43,778 bases of DNA, taken from NCBI GenBank assembly GCA_905215555.1, contig CAJMQU010000038.1, positions 1 through 43,778 of the forward strand, read 5' to 3'. This DNA is from an uncultured bacterium (GTDB taxonomy: Bacteria; Bacteroidota; Bacteroidia; Bacteroidales; Bacteroidaceae). A program made the position numbers and the translations under genes. Of this stretch, positions 33,277 to 42,077 are shown piece after piece. The stretch's first letter is position 1, and each line of letters opens with the position of its first letter. Below the pieces are notes generated by a model, which searched no databases, had not been told where the DNA came from, and saw only the letters and a program-made list of their open reading frames with translations.

Positions 33277-33891
33277 TTATTCTGCCGGTATTTCTTTTCC
33301 TTCTTCTTCACTTCTTTCCTTTCTCATCTTTCCTCGTTTATGCAAGCTCTTCAATTCAAATGACAGCATGATACGAAAAGTTCCGATAATCAGAAATGCG
33401 AACGAAATCATATATACAGCATAGAGGGCACCTATTGCCGGCTGCCACAGGATGATGAACGAACAAATCACCGCCAGTATGCCAAGGGCGATATACCATC
33501 CCCAGTCTCTTGTGCCATATCTTTTTAAATCCATGGCATAGCCGATGGAAGAGAAGCCACGGAACATCAGCCAGAATGCAATGATGAAAGGAATGACCTC
33601 CATGCTCAGCAACGGATAGGCTATCAGATAGAAACCGAATATCATATCGATGATACCCCCTGCCAGATACCACCCCCAGCTGGACACATTTTTACGGTTG
33701 CTCACTGCAAAAGAAATCTCAAGCAGACCACTGAACAACATGGATATACTGAACAGGGCACTTAAAACAGCGTAACCGCTGAGTGGGGCGAACATCAGAC
33801 TTATGGCAACTACTACATAGAGTATACCGAGCAAGAGAGACATCCACCAGTTTTTTACTTCGTATTGAAGTTCGTCAAATAAAGTTTTCAT
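33277..33891 (-). CDS. HdeD/DUF308 family membrane protein
   Basis: The 204-residue protein has about six membrane helices in three helix pairs (for example LLGILYVVVAISLMFAPL and YLAGGIIDMIFGFYLIAYPLL), the pattern of HdeD (DUF308). A charged C-terminal tail (KRGKMRKERSEEEGKE) follows. HdeD is linked to acid resistance in E. coli; in Bacteroides the role is unknown. It stands alone between the recombinase and thiol peroxidase genes, and I cannot see a clear promoter. Confidence 0.83.
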   Translation of the reverse strand: MKTLFDELQYEVKNWWMSLLLGILYVVVAISLMFAPLSGYAVLSALFSISMLFSGLLEISFAVSNRKNVSSWGWYLAGGIIDMIFGFYLIAYPLLSMEVIPFIIAFWLMFRGFSSIGYAMDLKRYGTRDWGWYIALGILAVICSFIILWQPAIGALYAVYMISFAFLIIGTFRIMLSFELKSLHKRGKMRKERSEEEGKEIPAE

Positions 33892-33952
33892 GCAATTAAA
33901 GTTTTAATTGGGTTATTGTTATTTTGTTTAGGAGAGTAACAATTTACGATAG

Positions 33953-33976
33953 GAAAAGTTTTTGGGCGAACTTTTC
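33953..33976. promoter_or_regulatory. 8-bp inverted repeat upstream of tpx
   Basis: GAAAAGTT (33953-33960) and AACTTTTC (33969-33976) are separated by 8 nt, 42 nt before the tpx start. It could be an operator for a peroxide regulator or a small 5' UTR hairpin. No -7 consensus is evident nearby. Confidence 0.35.
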
Positions 33977-34018
33977 TAATGGTTTGTTTGTTATGTGAAT
34001 ATATAAAATAAGAAAACT

Positions 34019-34522
34019 ATGGCTACAACAAAATTTAAAGGACAACCGGTTAAGATTATCGGTGAATTTATAAAAGCAGGGACAGTTGCTCCCGATTTCG
34101 AGTTGGTAAAGACTGACCTTTCTTCTTTCTTTCTGAAAGATATGAAAGGAAAGAACGTGATATTGAATATCTTTCCGAGTCTGGATACCGGTGTTTGTGC
34201 AACTTCTGTGCGCAAATTCAACAAGCTGGCAGCGAGCCTGCCTGATACCGTGGTATTGGCGATTTCCAAAGACTTGCCTTTTGCCCATGCTCGTTTCTGC
34301 ACGACGGAAGGTATTGCAAATGTGATTCCTTTGTCTGATTTTCGTTTCTCCGATTTCGATGAAAGCTATGGCGTGCGTATGGCAGATGGTCCGTTGGGTG
34401 GTTTGCTGGCACGTGCGGTAGTCGTTATCGGTAAAGACGGAAAAGTGATGTATACCGAATTGGTGCCTGAAATCACTCAGGAACCGGATTATGACAAAGC
34501 GATTGAAGCTGTGAAGAAATAA
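34019..34522 (+). CDS. tpx: Thiol peroxidase Tpx
   Basis: Tpx reduces hydrogen and lipid peroxides with thioredoxin. The 167-residue atypical 2-Cys peroxiredoxin has peroxidatic Cys60 in FPSLDTGVC and resolving Cys94 in ARFCTTEG, near the E. coli positions 61 and 95. Length is standard and there is no signal peptide. It is flanked by an inverted repeat upstream and a hairpin terminator downstream, so it is a single-gene unit. Confidence 0.95.
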   Translation: MATTKFKGQPVKIIGEFIKAGTVAPDFELVKTDLSSFFLKDMKGKNVILNIFPSLDTGVCATSVRKFNKLAASLPDTVVLAISKDLPFAHARFCTTEGIANVIPLSDFRFSDFDESYGVRMADGPLGGLLARAVVVIGKDGKVMYTELVPEITQEPDYDKAIEAVKK

Positions 34523-34547
34523 CAATCTCAAATTTAGATAAATAAAA

Positions 34548-34594
34548 ATGGCGGTGTGCAAAGGTCGTGAGACTATTGCACGCCGTTTGCCTTT
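34548..34594 (+). terminator. Terminator after tpx
   Basis: AATGGCG...TGCAA (34547-34561) pairs with TTGCACGCCGTT (34577-34588) with a small bulge, followed by TGCCTTTT. The T-tract is short. Confidence 0.6.
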
Positions 34595-34724
34595 TATATG
34601 AGTGGGCTACTTGCTTTGAATTTCAATGTTTTTTATTGGTTTATGGTGGGTAACTGACTTTTTTTGTTTTACTTTGCGCTGTGAAAATCAAGTATTAATA
34701 AGGTTAAACAGATAAAGAAAAAAA

Positions 34725-35633
34725 ATGGAACGAGGTTTAAAAGACTACGCCCTACTCATGCTAAAAGGTGTGGGAATGGGAGCAGCCGATGTGGTTCCCG
34801 GAGTGTCGGGCGGGACAATTGCTTTTATTGTGGGGATTTATGATGAACTGATAGACTCGATAAAAAGCATTAACGGGAATAGTTTGAAGTTGTTTTTTAC
34901 AGGTAAGTGGGGTGCATTCTGGAAAGCTGTTAACGGCAATTTTTTGATTTCCATTCTGTTGGGAATTGGTATCAGTGTATTTTCATTGGCTAAAATTATC
35001 ACATGGTTGCTCACGGATCATCCTGTGATGGTTTGGGCATTCTTCTTCGGGCTGGTGCTGGCTTCCACATGGTTTGTGGGGAAAGATATAAAGGAATGGA
35101 ACAAGAAAACGATTCCGGCTTTCATCATAGGCGTGGCAGTTGCCTATTACATTACGGTGGCAACTCCTGCTGAGACGCCCTCTAATTTATTCTTTATTTT
35201 CATTTGCGGAGCGATTGCTATTTGCGCTATGATCCTGCCGGGGATATCAGGCAGTTTTATCCTGGTGCTTTTGGGCAAGTATTTCTTTATTATGGAAGCT
35301 GTCAAGACGCTCGACATAACGGTGCTGCTGGTATTCTTTGCAGGTGCCTGCATCGGAATAACATCCTTCTCACGTATTCTTTCGTATGCGTTGAAGCACT
35401 TCCGCAATATTACATTGGCGGTGTTGACAGGTTTTATGCTGGGTTCTCTTAATAAAGTATGGCCTTGGAAGGAAACTCTTGAGACTTTTACAGATAGTCA
35501 TGGAGTGGTGAAACCGTTGGTTGAGGCGAATATTCTGCCTAATCAGCATATTGTTGAAGCTGTGGTGCTGATGGTGGTAGGTTTCTTCCTGGTATATTTC
35601 CTTGAAAAGCTTTCTACGCGTAGTGCAAAGTAA
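34725..35633 (+). CDS. DUF368 membrane protein, PopT-like undecaprenyl-phosphate translocase
   Basis: The 302-residue protein has about eight membrane helices. It carries the DUF368 signature GAADVVPGVSGGTIAFIVGIYDEL (about 19-42) and a second, similar segment CAMILPGISGSFILVLLGKY (about 165-184), which suggests internal duplication. DUF368 proteins (PopT) have been shown in other bacteria to return the lipid carrier undecaprenyl phosphate across the membrane for wall and glycan synthesis. Assigning that to this protein is by family. It is a single gene ending at a bidirectional terminator. Confidence 0.88.
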   Translation: MERGLKDYALLMLKGVGMGAADVVPGVSGGTIAFIVGIYDELIDSIKSINGNSLKLFFTGKWGAFWKAVNGNFLISILLGIGISVFSLAKIITWLLTDHPVMVWAFFFGLVLASTWFVGKDIKEWNKKTIPAFIIGVAVAYYITVATPAETPSNLFFIFICGAIAICAMILPGISGSFILVLLGKYFFIMEAVKTLDITVLLVFFAGACIGITSFSRILSYALKHFRNITLAVLTGFMLGSLNKVWPWKETLETFTDSHGVVKPLVEANILPNQHIVEAVVLMVVGFFLVYFLEKLSTRSAK

Positions 35634-35664
35634 AGGGAAGTATCTAAGAATATATTTTAAAACA

Positions 35665-35707
35665 GGGAGTAAAAGACAATTAAAATTCTTTTACTCCCCG
35701 TTTTTTT
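35665..35707. terminator. Bidirectional terminator between DUF368 and TPR genes
   Basis: GGGAGTAAAAGA (35665-35676) pairs perfectly with TCTTTTACTCCC (35687-35698), followed by CGTTTTTTT. It reaches the stop codon of the minus-strand TPR gene. Confidence 0.85.
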
Positions 35708-37127
35708 ATAGCAAAGCATTTATGATATTTTGCATATAAGTCGCCAGGTCTTGATTGTCGCTCTCCATAAGCTCCTGCATCTTCTCCAACTCTTTCACGT
35801 CGAACGGACGAACGCATTTTTGGTTGTACTTTATGAAGTTTTCTTTATCGTGCAGAGTCATGTAGAGGATGGTCAGTTTTTCATTGATACCTTCAAAGTT
35901 CGGTTCCAGTTCGCAAACACGCTCCAAGGCTACTTTGGCATAATCCAGAAATCCAGCTTCCAGACTGTGCATGCCTATCTCATTCCAGGTTTCGGCATAA
36001 GGAGCACACTTCAATGCTTTCGTCCATTGCTTGATTCCCTTATCAAAATCCCCTTCTTCGACGTAGATGCGTCCTTCAATCAGATAAGCTTCCGGACCTT
36101 TCGGTTCCAGTTTTTGGGCTTTCTTACAGTATTGATGAGCTTTGCGTTTCTTTCCCATCTTAGCAAGGCAAAGTCCGGCATTGGAGTATAAGTTGGGCAG
36201 GAGATAGGAGCAAGGATCTTCTTTCTCATTTAGCTGGATTGCTTTTTCCAGATTCTCGTAACCTTCGTCCCATTTGCTTTGGGATATTTTGCATAACCCT
36301 ATGAAGCTATAGACAAATTCCGGTTCAAGTCCTTGCAATTTCCGGGCTTTCTGATAAAATTCCAGTGCCGTCTCTTCATTATCCAATTGGTAGAAGCAAT
36401 GCCCTTTCAGCAAATAGGCGTCCGCAAATTCATCATCACATACCAAAGCGTAGTCGCAGGCATCGATGGCTTGGTCAAATTTATTTTCCTCGAAGTAACA
36501 TTTAGCCAGGCTAACCCAGTAGGAGGGAGAATACGGTTTTTGGTCTATCAGCTGGTTGTACATAGGAATGGCTTTTTCTGTCATACCTTTGCTGTAGTAG
36601 CAGTCGGCTACTACAGCGATATAGGCTTCTTCATCAGCATACTCATTCTTTACCGGTTTGAGCCATTCCAGGGCTTTATCCGGATAACCCATATCGAGAT
36701 ACATATAAGATACATCAAGCACGTTTGCCAAATCTTCTTTGTCTTCAATCGTGTCGAGTAACTTTTCGGCGTCATTCAACTTGCCTTCGCTCAACAGTAA
36801 GTGGGCACGTACCACTTTAGCTTCCGGCGAATAGGTTTCGGGAAAGTTCTCGATGACCTCACGTGCCTTTGCTTTTTTTCCGAGATCCAAAAACAGGTAG
36901 GCATATTCAATCATCAATGTCATATTGTCAGGATGTAGTTTTAAGCCATATTCTACTATCTCAAGAGCCTTAGCATAAAGCTTTTTCGTACTGTACCAAT
37001 CGGCAAGGTCGGCCAAGTCGTCTGCGTCCTGATAAAACGATTTATTCTCAGACATTGCCATTTCATATTGTTCGGCAAGTTCTTGTATTTCTTTATCTCT
37101 GCCGGACAGCAGGTTTTTATTACTCAT
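35706..37127 (-). CDS. TPR-repeat protein
   Basis: The 473-residue cytoplasmic protein is made almost entirely of tetratricopeptide repeats, helix pairs of about 34 residues such as AKALEIVEYGLKLHPDN, AIDACDYALVCDDEFADAYLLKG and AHQYCKKAQKLEPKGPEAYLIEG. No signal peptide or catalytic domain is seen. Such proteins are protein-binding scaffolds, and the partner is unknown. It begins 30 nt after the glnS stop on the same strand, with no terminator between, so it is probably co-transcribed with glnS. Confidence 0.88.
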   Translation of the reverse strand: MSNKNLLSGRDKEIQELAEQYEMAMSENKSFYQDADDLADLADWYSTKKLYAKALEIVEYGLKLHPDNMTLMIEYAYLFLDLGKKAKAREVIENFPETYSPEAKVVRAHLLLSEGKLNDAEKLLDTIEDKEDLANVLDVSYMYLDMGYPDKALEWLKPVKNEYADEEAYIAVVADCYYSKGMTEKAIPMYNQLIDQKPYSPSYWVSLAKCYFEENKFDQAIDACDYALVCDDEFADAYLLKGHCFYQLDNEETALEFYQKARKLQGLEPEFVYSFIGLCKISQSKWDEGYENLEKAIQLNEKEDPCSYLLPNLYSNAGLCLAKMGKKRKAHQYCKKAQKLEPKGPEAYLIEGRIYVEEGDFDKGIKQWTKALKCAPYAETWNEIGMHSLEAGFLDYAKVALERVCELEPNFEGINEKLTILYMTLHDKENFIKYNQKCVRPFDVKELEKMQELMESDNQDLATYMQNIINALL

Positions 37128-37157
37128 TATAATAGTTTACTCCTATAGTCTTTATTT

Positions 37158-38897
37158 TTATTTGTTGATTTTCCCCCAGGTATCTTTCAGGCCCACAGTG
37201 CGGTTGAATACCATCTTTTCAGGTGTAGAGTCCGGGTCTACATTGAAGTAACCGATGCGTTGGAACTGCAGGTAAGTGAGCGGTTTCATGCCGGCGGCAT
37301 ACTTTTCGATGTAGCAGTGGGGCAATACATGCAGCGAGTCCGGATTGATGATATCTTTCATGGCTTCCAAGGCATCGCAATTTTTGGCTTCACGGATGGC
37401 GGCGAGCTCGTCGCGCGGATTTTCTACTTTCCACAGACGGTCGTAGAGGCGTACTTCGGCTTCGAGGCAATGCTCACAGCTCACCCAGTGCAGGGTACCT
37501 TTCACTTTGCGGTTTGCTTCGGGCATGCCGCTCTTGGTATTTGCGTCGTATTCGCAGTATACTTCCACCACTTCTCCGGCTTCGTTCTTCTTGCATCCGG
37601 TGCACTTCACGATGTAAGCGTTCTTCAGGCGTACTTCCTGTCCCGGTGTCATACGGAAATATTTCTTCGGGGCGTCTTCCATGAAGTCTTCACGCTCCAT
37701 CCACAATTCGCGGCTGAACTCGATGAGGTGGCTACCTTCTTCCGGTTTCTCCGGGTTGTTTACGGCTTCCAGTTCCTCTACCTGTCCTTCAGGATAGTTG
37801 GTAATCACTAGTTTCACCGGATTGACTACGGCTGATATGCGGGTTGCACGTGTATTGAGGTCTTCGCGTACAGCGCTTTCCAGCAGGGCGAACTCGTTGA
37901 GTGCATCGTAAGTGGTATATCCGATTTTGTCGATAAACTTATGAATGGACTCGGGAGAGTATCCGCGGCGGCGGAAACCGCAAATAGTCGGCATGCGAGG
38001 GTCATCCCATCCGTTCACCAGATTTTCTTTTACCAGAATCAGCAGGTTGCGCTTGCTCATCAATGTATAGCTGAGGTTCAGTTTGTTGAATTCGTACTGA
38101 TGAGGGCGGTTGTCGTTCAGGTCTTTACCTTCCTTCACCCAGTCCACAAAAAGATCGTAGAGCGGACGGTGGGGAACGAACTCCAGCGTACACAGAGAGT
38201 GTGTTACACCTTCAAAGTAGTCGCTTTGTCCGTGAGCGAAGTCATACATCGGGTAAGCTTTCCACGCTGTACCCGTACGGTGATGCGGATGATTCACCAC
38301 ACGGTAGATGATGGGGTCGCGGAAGTGCATGTTCGGGTTCGCCATGTCAATCTTGGCACGGAGCACCATAGCGCCTTCTGCAATTTCACCTGTATTCATT
38401 TTCTTGAACAGGTCGAGGCTTTCTGCTATCGGACGGTTGCGGTAAGGGCTTTCCACACCCGGCTGGGTAGGAGTACCTTTCTGCTGTGCTATCTGTTCGG
38501 AAGTCTGCTCGTCAATATATGCTTTACCTTCTTCGATGAGGCGGATGGCAAAATCCCACAATTGCTGGAAGTAATCGGATGCGTAGTATTCATTACCCCA
38601 CTGATAACCCAGCCATTGGATATCTTCCTTGATGGCTTCTACGTATTCCACATCTTCTTTGGTCGGATTGGTGTCATCGAAACGGAGATTGCAGATGCCG
38701 TTGTGGTCGGCTGCAATACCAAAATCAAGGCAAATAGCCTTGGCATGCCCGATGTGGAGATAGCCGTTGGGTTCCGGCGGGAAACGTGTCTGCACTTTAC
38801 CACCGTTCTTACCCTCTTTCAAATCTTTCTCAACAATTTGTTCAATGAAGTTGAGGCTCTTTTTTTCACCTACTTCTTCGCTCTTAATATCTGCCAT
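37158..38897 (-). CDS. glnS: Glutaminyl-tRNA synthetase
   Basis: GlnRS charges tRNA-Gln directly with glutamine. The 579-residue class I enzyme has PPEPNGYLHIGHAKAI (40-55, HIGH motif), DDTNP, and the KMSKS counterpart LMSKRNLL (about 277-284). The C-terminal anticodon-binding barrels follow. It is slightly longer than E. coli GlnS (554). A -7 box TACTTTTG lies at 38930-38937. It lies downstream of pstS on the same strand with a 61-nt gap. Confidence 0.95.
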   Translation of the reverse strand: MADIKSEEVGEKKSLNFIEQIVEKDLKEGKNGGKVQTRFPPEPNGYLHIGHAKAICLDFGIAADHNGICNLRFDDTNPTKEDVEYVEAIKEDIQWLGYQWGNEYYASDYFQQLWDFAIRLIEEGKAYIDEQTSEQIAQQKGTPTQPGVESPYRNRPIAESLDLFKKMNTGEIAEGAMVLRAKIDMANPNMHFRDPIIYRVVNHPHHRTGTAWKAYPMYDFAHGQSDYFEGVTHSLCTLEFVPHRPLYDLFVDWVKEGKDLNDNRPHQYEFNKLNLSYTLMSKRNLLILVKENLVNGWDDPRMPTICGFRRRGYSPESIHKFIDKIGYTTYDALNEFALLESAVREDLNTRATRISAVVNPVKLVITNYPEGQVEELEAVNNPEKPEEGSHLIEFSRELWMEREDFMEDAPKKYFRMTPGQEVRLKNAYIVKCTGCKKNEAGEVVEVYCEYDANTKSGMPEANRKVKGTLHWVSCEHCLEAEVRLYDRLWKVENPRDELAAIREAKNCDALEAMKDIINPDSLHVLPHCYIEKYAAGMKPLTYLQFQRIGYFNVDPDSTPEKMVFNRTVGLKDTWGKINK

Positions 38898-38929
38898 AAT
38901 GGTATGTATATATTCTAAAAATCAAGCTA

Positions 38930-38937
38930 CAAAAGTA
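38930..38937 (-). promoter_or_regulatory. -7 element for glnS
   Basis: The minus-strand reading is TACTTTTG, an exact TAnnTTTG match 32 nt before the start codon. No TTTG stands 19-21 nt upstream, so it is a partial promoter. Confidence 0.5.
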
Positions 38938-38958
38938 AGACAATTTTTTCGTTTATCC

Positions 38959-39768
38959 TTATTTCACGGGAATATATCCACTCTTTTTAATGATTTCCTG
39001 ACCGGCGGGTGAAAGTATGAAATTGACAAGAGGGGCTACTTGTTCTAAGTTTTCCTTATTATAATAATAGTATAATGGGCGCACGATGGGGTAACTTTTG
39101 TCCGTGGCGCTCTCCATGCTGGGTGGTGCATAGTGCTTTCCGTCATAAGAAACGGAGATGGATTTAACTCGGGGGGACAGGTAAGCCAACCCTACGTAGC
39201 CTATCGCTCCACGCGTCTGGCTGACGGACTGGATGATGGCACCCGTGGCAGGCATAGAGAGGCTGCTGCTCATATAATTCTTGTTTTTGAGTACGCTTTC
39301 CTTGAAAAATTCATAAGTACCTGATGATGTTTCGCGGGAATATACCACGATTTTGCGGTCGTCTCCGCCCACCTGCTTCCAGTTCGTTATTTTTCCCCGG
39401 AAGATGTCTTCCAGTTGTTGGCGCGTCAGTTGCTTTACGGGATTGGAAGGATGTACCACTACGGCCAGTGCATCGTAGGCGACGATTACTTCTTCCACTT
39501 CCTTGCCTGCGGATTTTACCTTCATTTTTTCGCTGAACTTGATGGGGCGTGATGCCATAGCGATGTCCGTTGTGCCGTCAAGTAATGCTGAAATGCCTAC
39601 ACCGGTACCGCCTCCTGTCACGGTGACGCGGGCTTCGGGGGTGAGAGCCATGAATCTTTCGGCAGTTTGCTGCGCTATAGGCAATACGGTGTCACTGCCT
39701 TTGATGCGTTGTGCCTGTATGCTGCTTGCAGCTAGCGTCAGGAACAGGATGATGCTTATTGTTCTCAT
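38959..39768 (-). CDS. pstS: Phosphate ABC transporter substrate-binding protein PstS
   Basis: PstS binds inorganic phosphate in the periplasm and delivers it to PstCAB. The chosen start at 39768 gives 269 residues and a compact signal peptide MRTISIILFLTLAASSIQA; an ATG 24 nt upstream (39792) is possible. Phosphate contacts lie in KGSDTVLP, GGGTGVGISALLDGTTDIAMASRPI and SRETSSGTYEFF. LTRQQLEDIFRGKITNWKQVGG is the typical hinge-lobe segment and recurs in changed form in PstC. The gene is divergent from pstC across a 214-nt control region. Confidence 0.9.
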   Translation of the reverse strand: MRTISIILFLTLAASSIQAQRIKGSDTVLPIAQQTAERFMALTPEARVTVTGGGTGVGISALLDGTTDIAMASRPIKFSEKMKVKSAGKEVEEVIVAYDALAVVVHPSNPVKQLTRQQLEDIFRGKITNWKQVGGDDRKIVVYSRETSSGTYEFFKESVLKNKNYMSSSLSMPATGAIIQSVSQTRGAIGYVGLAYLSPRVKSISVSYDGKHYAPPSMESATDKSYPIVRPLYYYYNKENLEQVAPLVNFILSPAGQEIIKKSGYIPVK

Positions 39769-39875
39769 TATAATCAAAGTTTTGATGTTCATAAAGAATA
39801 GATAGATTATCGTTTATCTCTTTGCAAAGGAAGCAATTGTATATTACAATCTTATTACGAGGGCTGTGTTTTCGG

Positions 39876-39920
39876 GTGTTGTAACACGTTTGTAATATGT
39901 TTGAAACATTTCTTTCAAAC
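39876..39920. promoter_or_regulatory. Inverted repeats in the pstS/pstC control region
   Basis: GTGTT-GT-AACAC (39876-39887) and GTTTGAAA-N6-TTTCAAAC (39899-39920) lie between the divergent genes. Near-consensus -7 boxes flank them: TTCCTTTG on minus (39825-39832) and TTTCTTTG on plus (39951-39958). They are candidate operators for a phosphate-starvation regulator; the E. coli pho-box pattern is not seen. Confidence 0.45.
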
Positions 39921-39982
39921 GTTAGTCACACTCTCTTAACGTCGTTCCCGTTTCTTTGCATACAGAATTTCGATAGGCATTT

Positions 39983-41167
39983 ATGAAGAAGCTTTTTGAG
40001 AAAATAGTAGAAGGAATGTTGGCTTGTAGCGGGTTTGTGACAAGCATCACTATCGTGCTCATTATCCTGTTTCTCTTTTCCGAGGCGTTGGGATTGTTCA
40101 ACAGCCGGGTGATTGAAGAAGGATATGTGCTGGCATTGAATAAGGATAATAAGGTAAGTGAGCTGACGCCGACTCAGATAAAAGATGTTTTCGATGAGGA
40201 GATAACGAATTGGAATGAAGTCGGAGGGCAGGACATGCCTATCCGGCTTTTTCGTTTGGAAGATATCACCGAGTACTATACCGAGGAAGAACTGGGACCT
40301 GCCTACAAACATGCCGGAGCGAAGATAACGGAACTGGTGGAGCGTACACCGGGCATTGTTGCCTTTGTGCCGCAGCAGTTCATTGTCCGGCAAGACTCCG
40401 TGCATCTGCTACGCGATAATACCATTTCGGTAAAAGATGTCTTTGCCGGGGCAGAATGGTTCCCGACCGCTACGCCCGCCGCACAATTCGGCTTTCTGCC
40501 ACTGATAACAGGTACGCTGTGGGTGAGTCTGTTCGCCATCCTGATAGCGCTTCCGTTCGGTCTTTCAGTGGCTATCTATATGTCCGAAGTGGCAAATCCA
40601 AAGATACGCAATCTGCTGAAACCAATCATTGAACTACTGAGCGGTATTCCATCTGTGGTGTATGGATTCTTCGGATTGATAGTGATTGTGCCGCTTATAC
40701 AGAAAGTCTTCGACTTACCGGTTGGCGAAAGCGGACTGGCGGGAAGCATCGTGCTTGCCATAATGGCATTGCCCACGATTATCACTGTGACGGAAGATGC
40801 CATGCGTAATTGTCCCCGCGCCATGCGCGAAGCCAGTTTGGCACTGGGGGCATCGCAATGGCAGACTATATATAAGGTGGTGATTCCGTATTCCGTATCA
40901 GGTATCACTTCCGGTGTAGTGCTGGGCATCGGGCGTGCCATTGGCGAAACAATGGCGGTACTGATGGTGACGGGTAATGCGGCAGTCATACCACATACCA
41001 TTCTGGAACCTTTGCGCACCATTCCCGCTACGATTGCCGCCGAACTGGGAGAAGCGCCTGCCGGAGGGGCACATTATGAGGCTTTGTTTCTGCTGGGGGT
41101 GGTCTTGTTCTTTATCAGCTTGCTGATAAACTTCACGGTAGAAGCAGTATCGGCCCGAAAAAGATAA
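39983..41167 (+). CDS. pstC: Phosphate ABC transporter permease PstC with inserted PstS-like segment
   Basis: PstC is one of two permeases of the high-affinity phosphate importer. At 394 residues it is about 75 longer than E. coli PstC (319). The first helix (about 17-38) is followed by a soluble insert (about 41-150). It contains LTPTQIKDVFDEEITNWNEVGG (61-82), closely similar to PstS LTRQQLEDIFRGKITNWKQVGG, and later TPGIVAFV like PstS TRGAIGYV. The usual permease continues from FGFLPLITGTLW (169 on), with the EAA-like loop EASLALGASQWQTIYKVVIP. Confidence 0.9.
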   Translation: MKKLFEKIVEGMLACSGFVTSITIVLIILFLFSEALGLFNSRVIEEGYVLALNKDNKVSELTPTQIKDVFDEEITNWNEVGGQDMPIRLFRLEDITEYYTEEELGPAYKHAGAKITELVERTPGIVAFVPQQFIVRQDSVHLLRDNTISVKDVFAGAEWFPTATPAAQFGFLPLITGTLWVSLFAILIALPFGLSVAIYMSEVANPKIRNLLKPIIELLSGIPSVVYGFFGLIVIVPLIQKVFDLPVGESGLAGSIVLAIMALPTIITVTEDAMRNCPRAMREASLALGASQWQTIYKVVIPYSVSGITSGVVLGIGRAIGETMAVLMVTGNAAVIPHTILEPLRTIPATIAAELGEAPAGGAHYEALFLLGVVLFFISLLINFTVEAVSARKR

Positions 41168-41194
41168 TGTTTCGTAGAGATAAGGAAAATAAGT

Positions 41195-42055
41195 ATGATA
41201 GATAGGAAGCATCTTTCGCAACGCATTGCATTCGGAACTTTCCGTTTGCTGAGCCTGACGGTGGTAGGAATACTCTTTGCCATCCTCGGCTTTATTATAT
41301 ATAAAGGTATAGGAGTTATCAGTTGGGAATTCCTGACTACCGCCCCGACGGACGGAATGACGGCAGGGGGGATTCTGCCCGCCATAGTCGGTACGTTCTA
41401 TCTGATGACAGGCAGCGCTCTGTTTGCTTTTCCGGTAGGGGTGATGAGTGGTGTTTATATGAATGAATATGCCCCTAAAGGTTGGATTGTCCGTCTTATC
41501 CGCATGATGACCAACAACCTGAGCGGCATACCTTCCATTGTTTTCGGTCTTTTCGGTATGGCGCTGTTTGTTAATTATATGGGTTTTGGCGACAGCATCC
41601 TTGCCGGTTCGCTTACTTTAGGATTGCTTTGTGTACCTTTGGTCATCCGTACTACCGAAGAAGCGCTGAAAGCCATTCCCGACACTTTGCGTGAGGGAAG
41701 CCGGGCTTTGGGAGCCACTAAGTTGCAAACCATCTGGCACGTTGTCCTGCCGATGGCAATGCCCAATGTGATAACCGGACTGATCCTTGCTTTGGGACGC
41801 GTTTCGGGTGAGACCGCCCCGATTCTGTTCACTTGTGCCGCATATTTCCTTCCACAACTGCCTGCAAGTATGCTGGACCAGTGTATGGCTTTGCCCTATC
41901 ACTTATATGTTATCTCTACCAGTGGTACGGATATGGAAGCCCAGCTTCCGTTGGCTTATGGCACCGCTTTGGTCTTGATAGTAATCATCCTTTTGGTGAA
42001 TCTTTTGGCGAATGCCCTGCGGAAGTATTTCGAGAGAAAAGTAAAGATGAACTGA
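41195..42055 (+). CDS. pstA: Phosphate ABC transporter permease PstA
   Basis: The 286-residue second permease has about six membrane helices. It carries EYAPKGWIVRLIRMMTNNLSGIPSIVFGLFG and the ATPase-contact loop EGSRALGATKLQTIWHVVLPMAMP. The length matches the family (about 290), with no insert as in PstC. It begins 27 nt after pstC and ends 22 nt before pstB, in the standard pstCAB-phoU order. Confidence 0.95.
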   Translation: MIDRKHLSQRIAFGTFRLLSLTVVGILFAILGFIIYKGIGVISWEFLTTAPTDGMTAGGILPAIVGTFYLMTGSALFAFPVGVMSGVYMNEYAPKGWIVRLIRMMTNNLSGIPSIVFGLFGMALFVNYMGFGDSILAGSLTLGLLCVPLVIRTTEEALKAIPDTLREGSRALGATKLQTIWHVVLPMAMPNVITGLILALGRVSGETAPILFTCAAYFLPQLPASMLDQCMALPYHLYVISTSGTDMEAQLPLAYGTALVLIVIILLVNLLANALRKYFERKVKMN

Positions 42056-42077
42056 CAGGAATAAAACAGTAAACAAA

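Noticed and set aside
37941..38918. 325-codon open frame antisense to glnS
   Set aside because: GlnS motifs and length are unambiguous on the minus strand; the plus-strand product has no domain.
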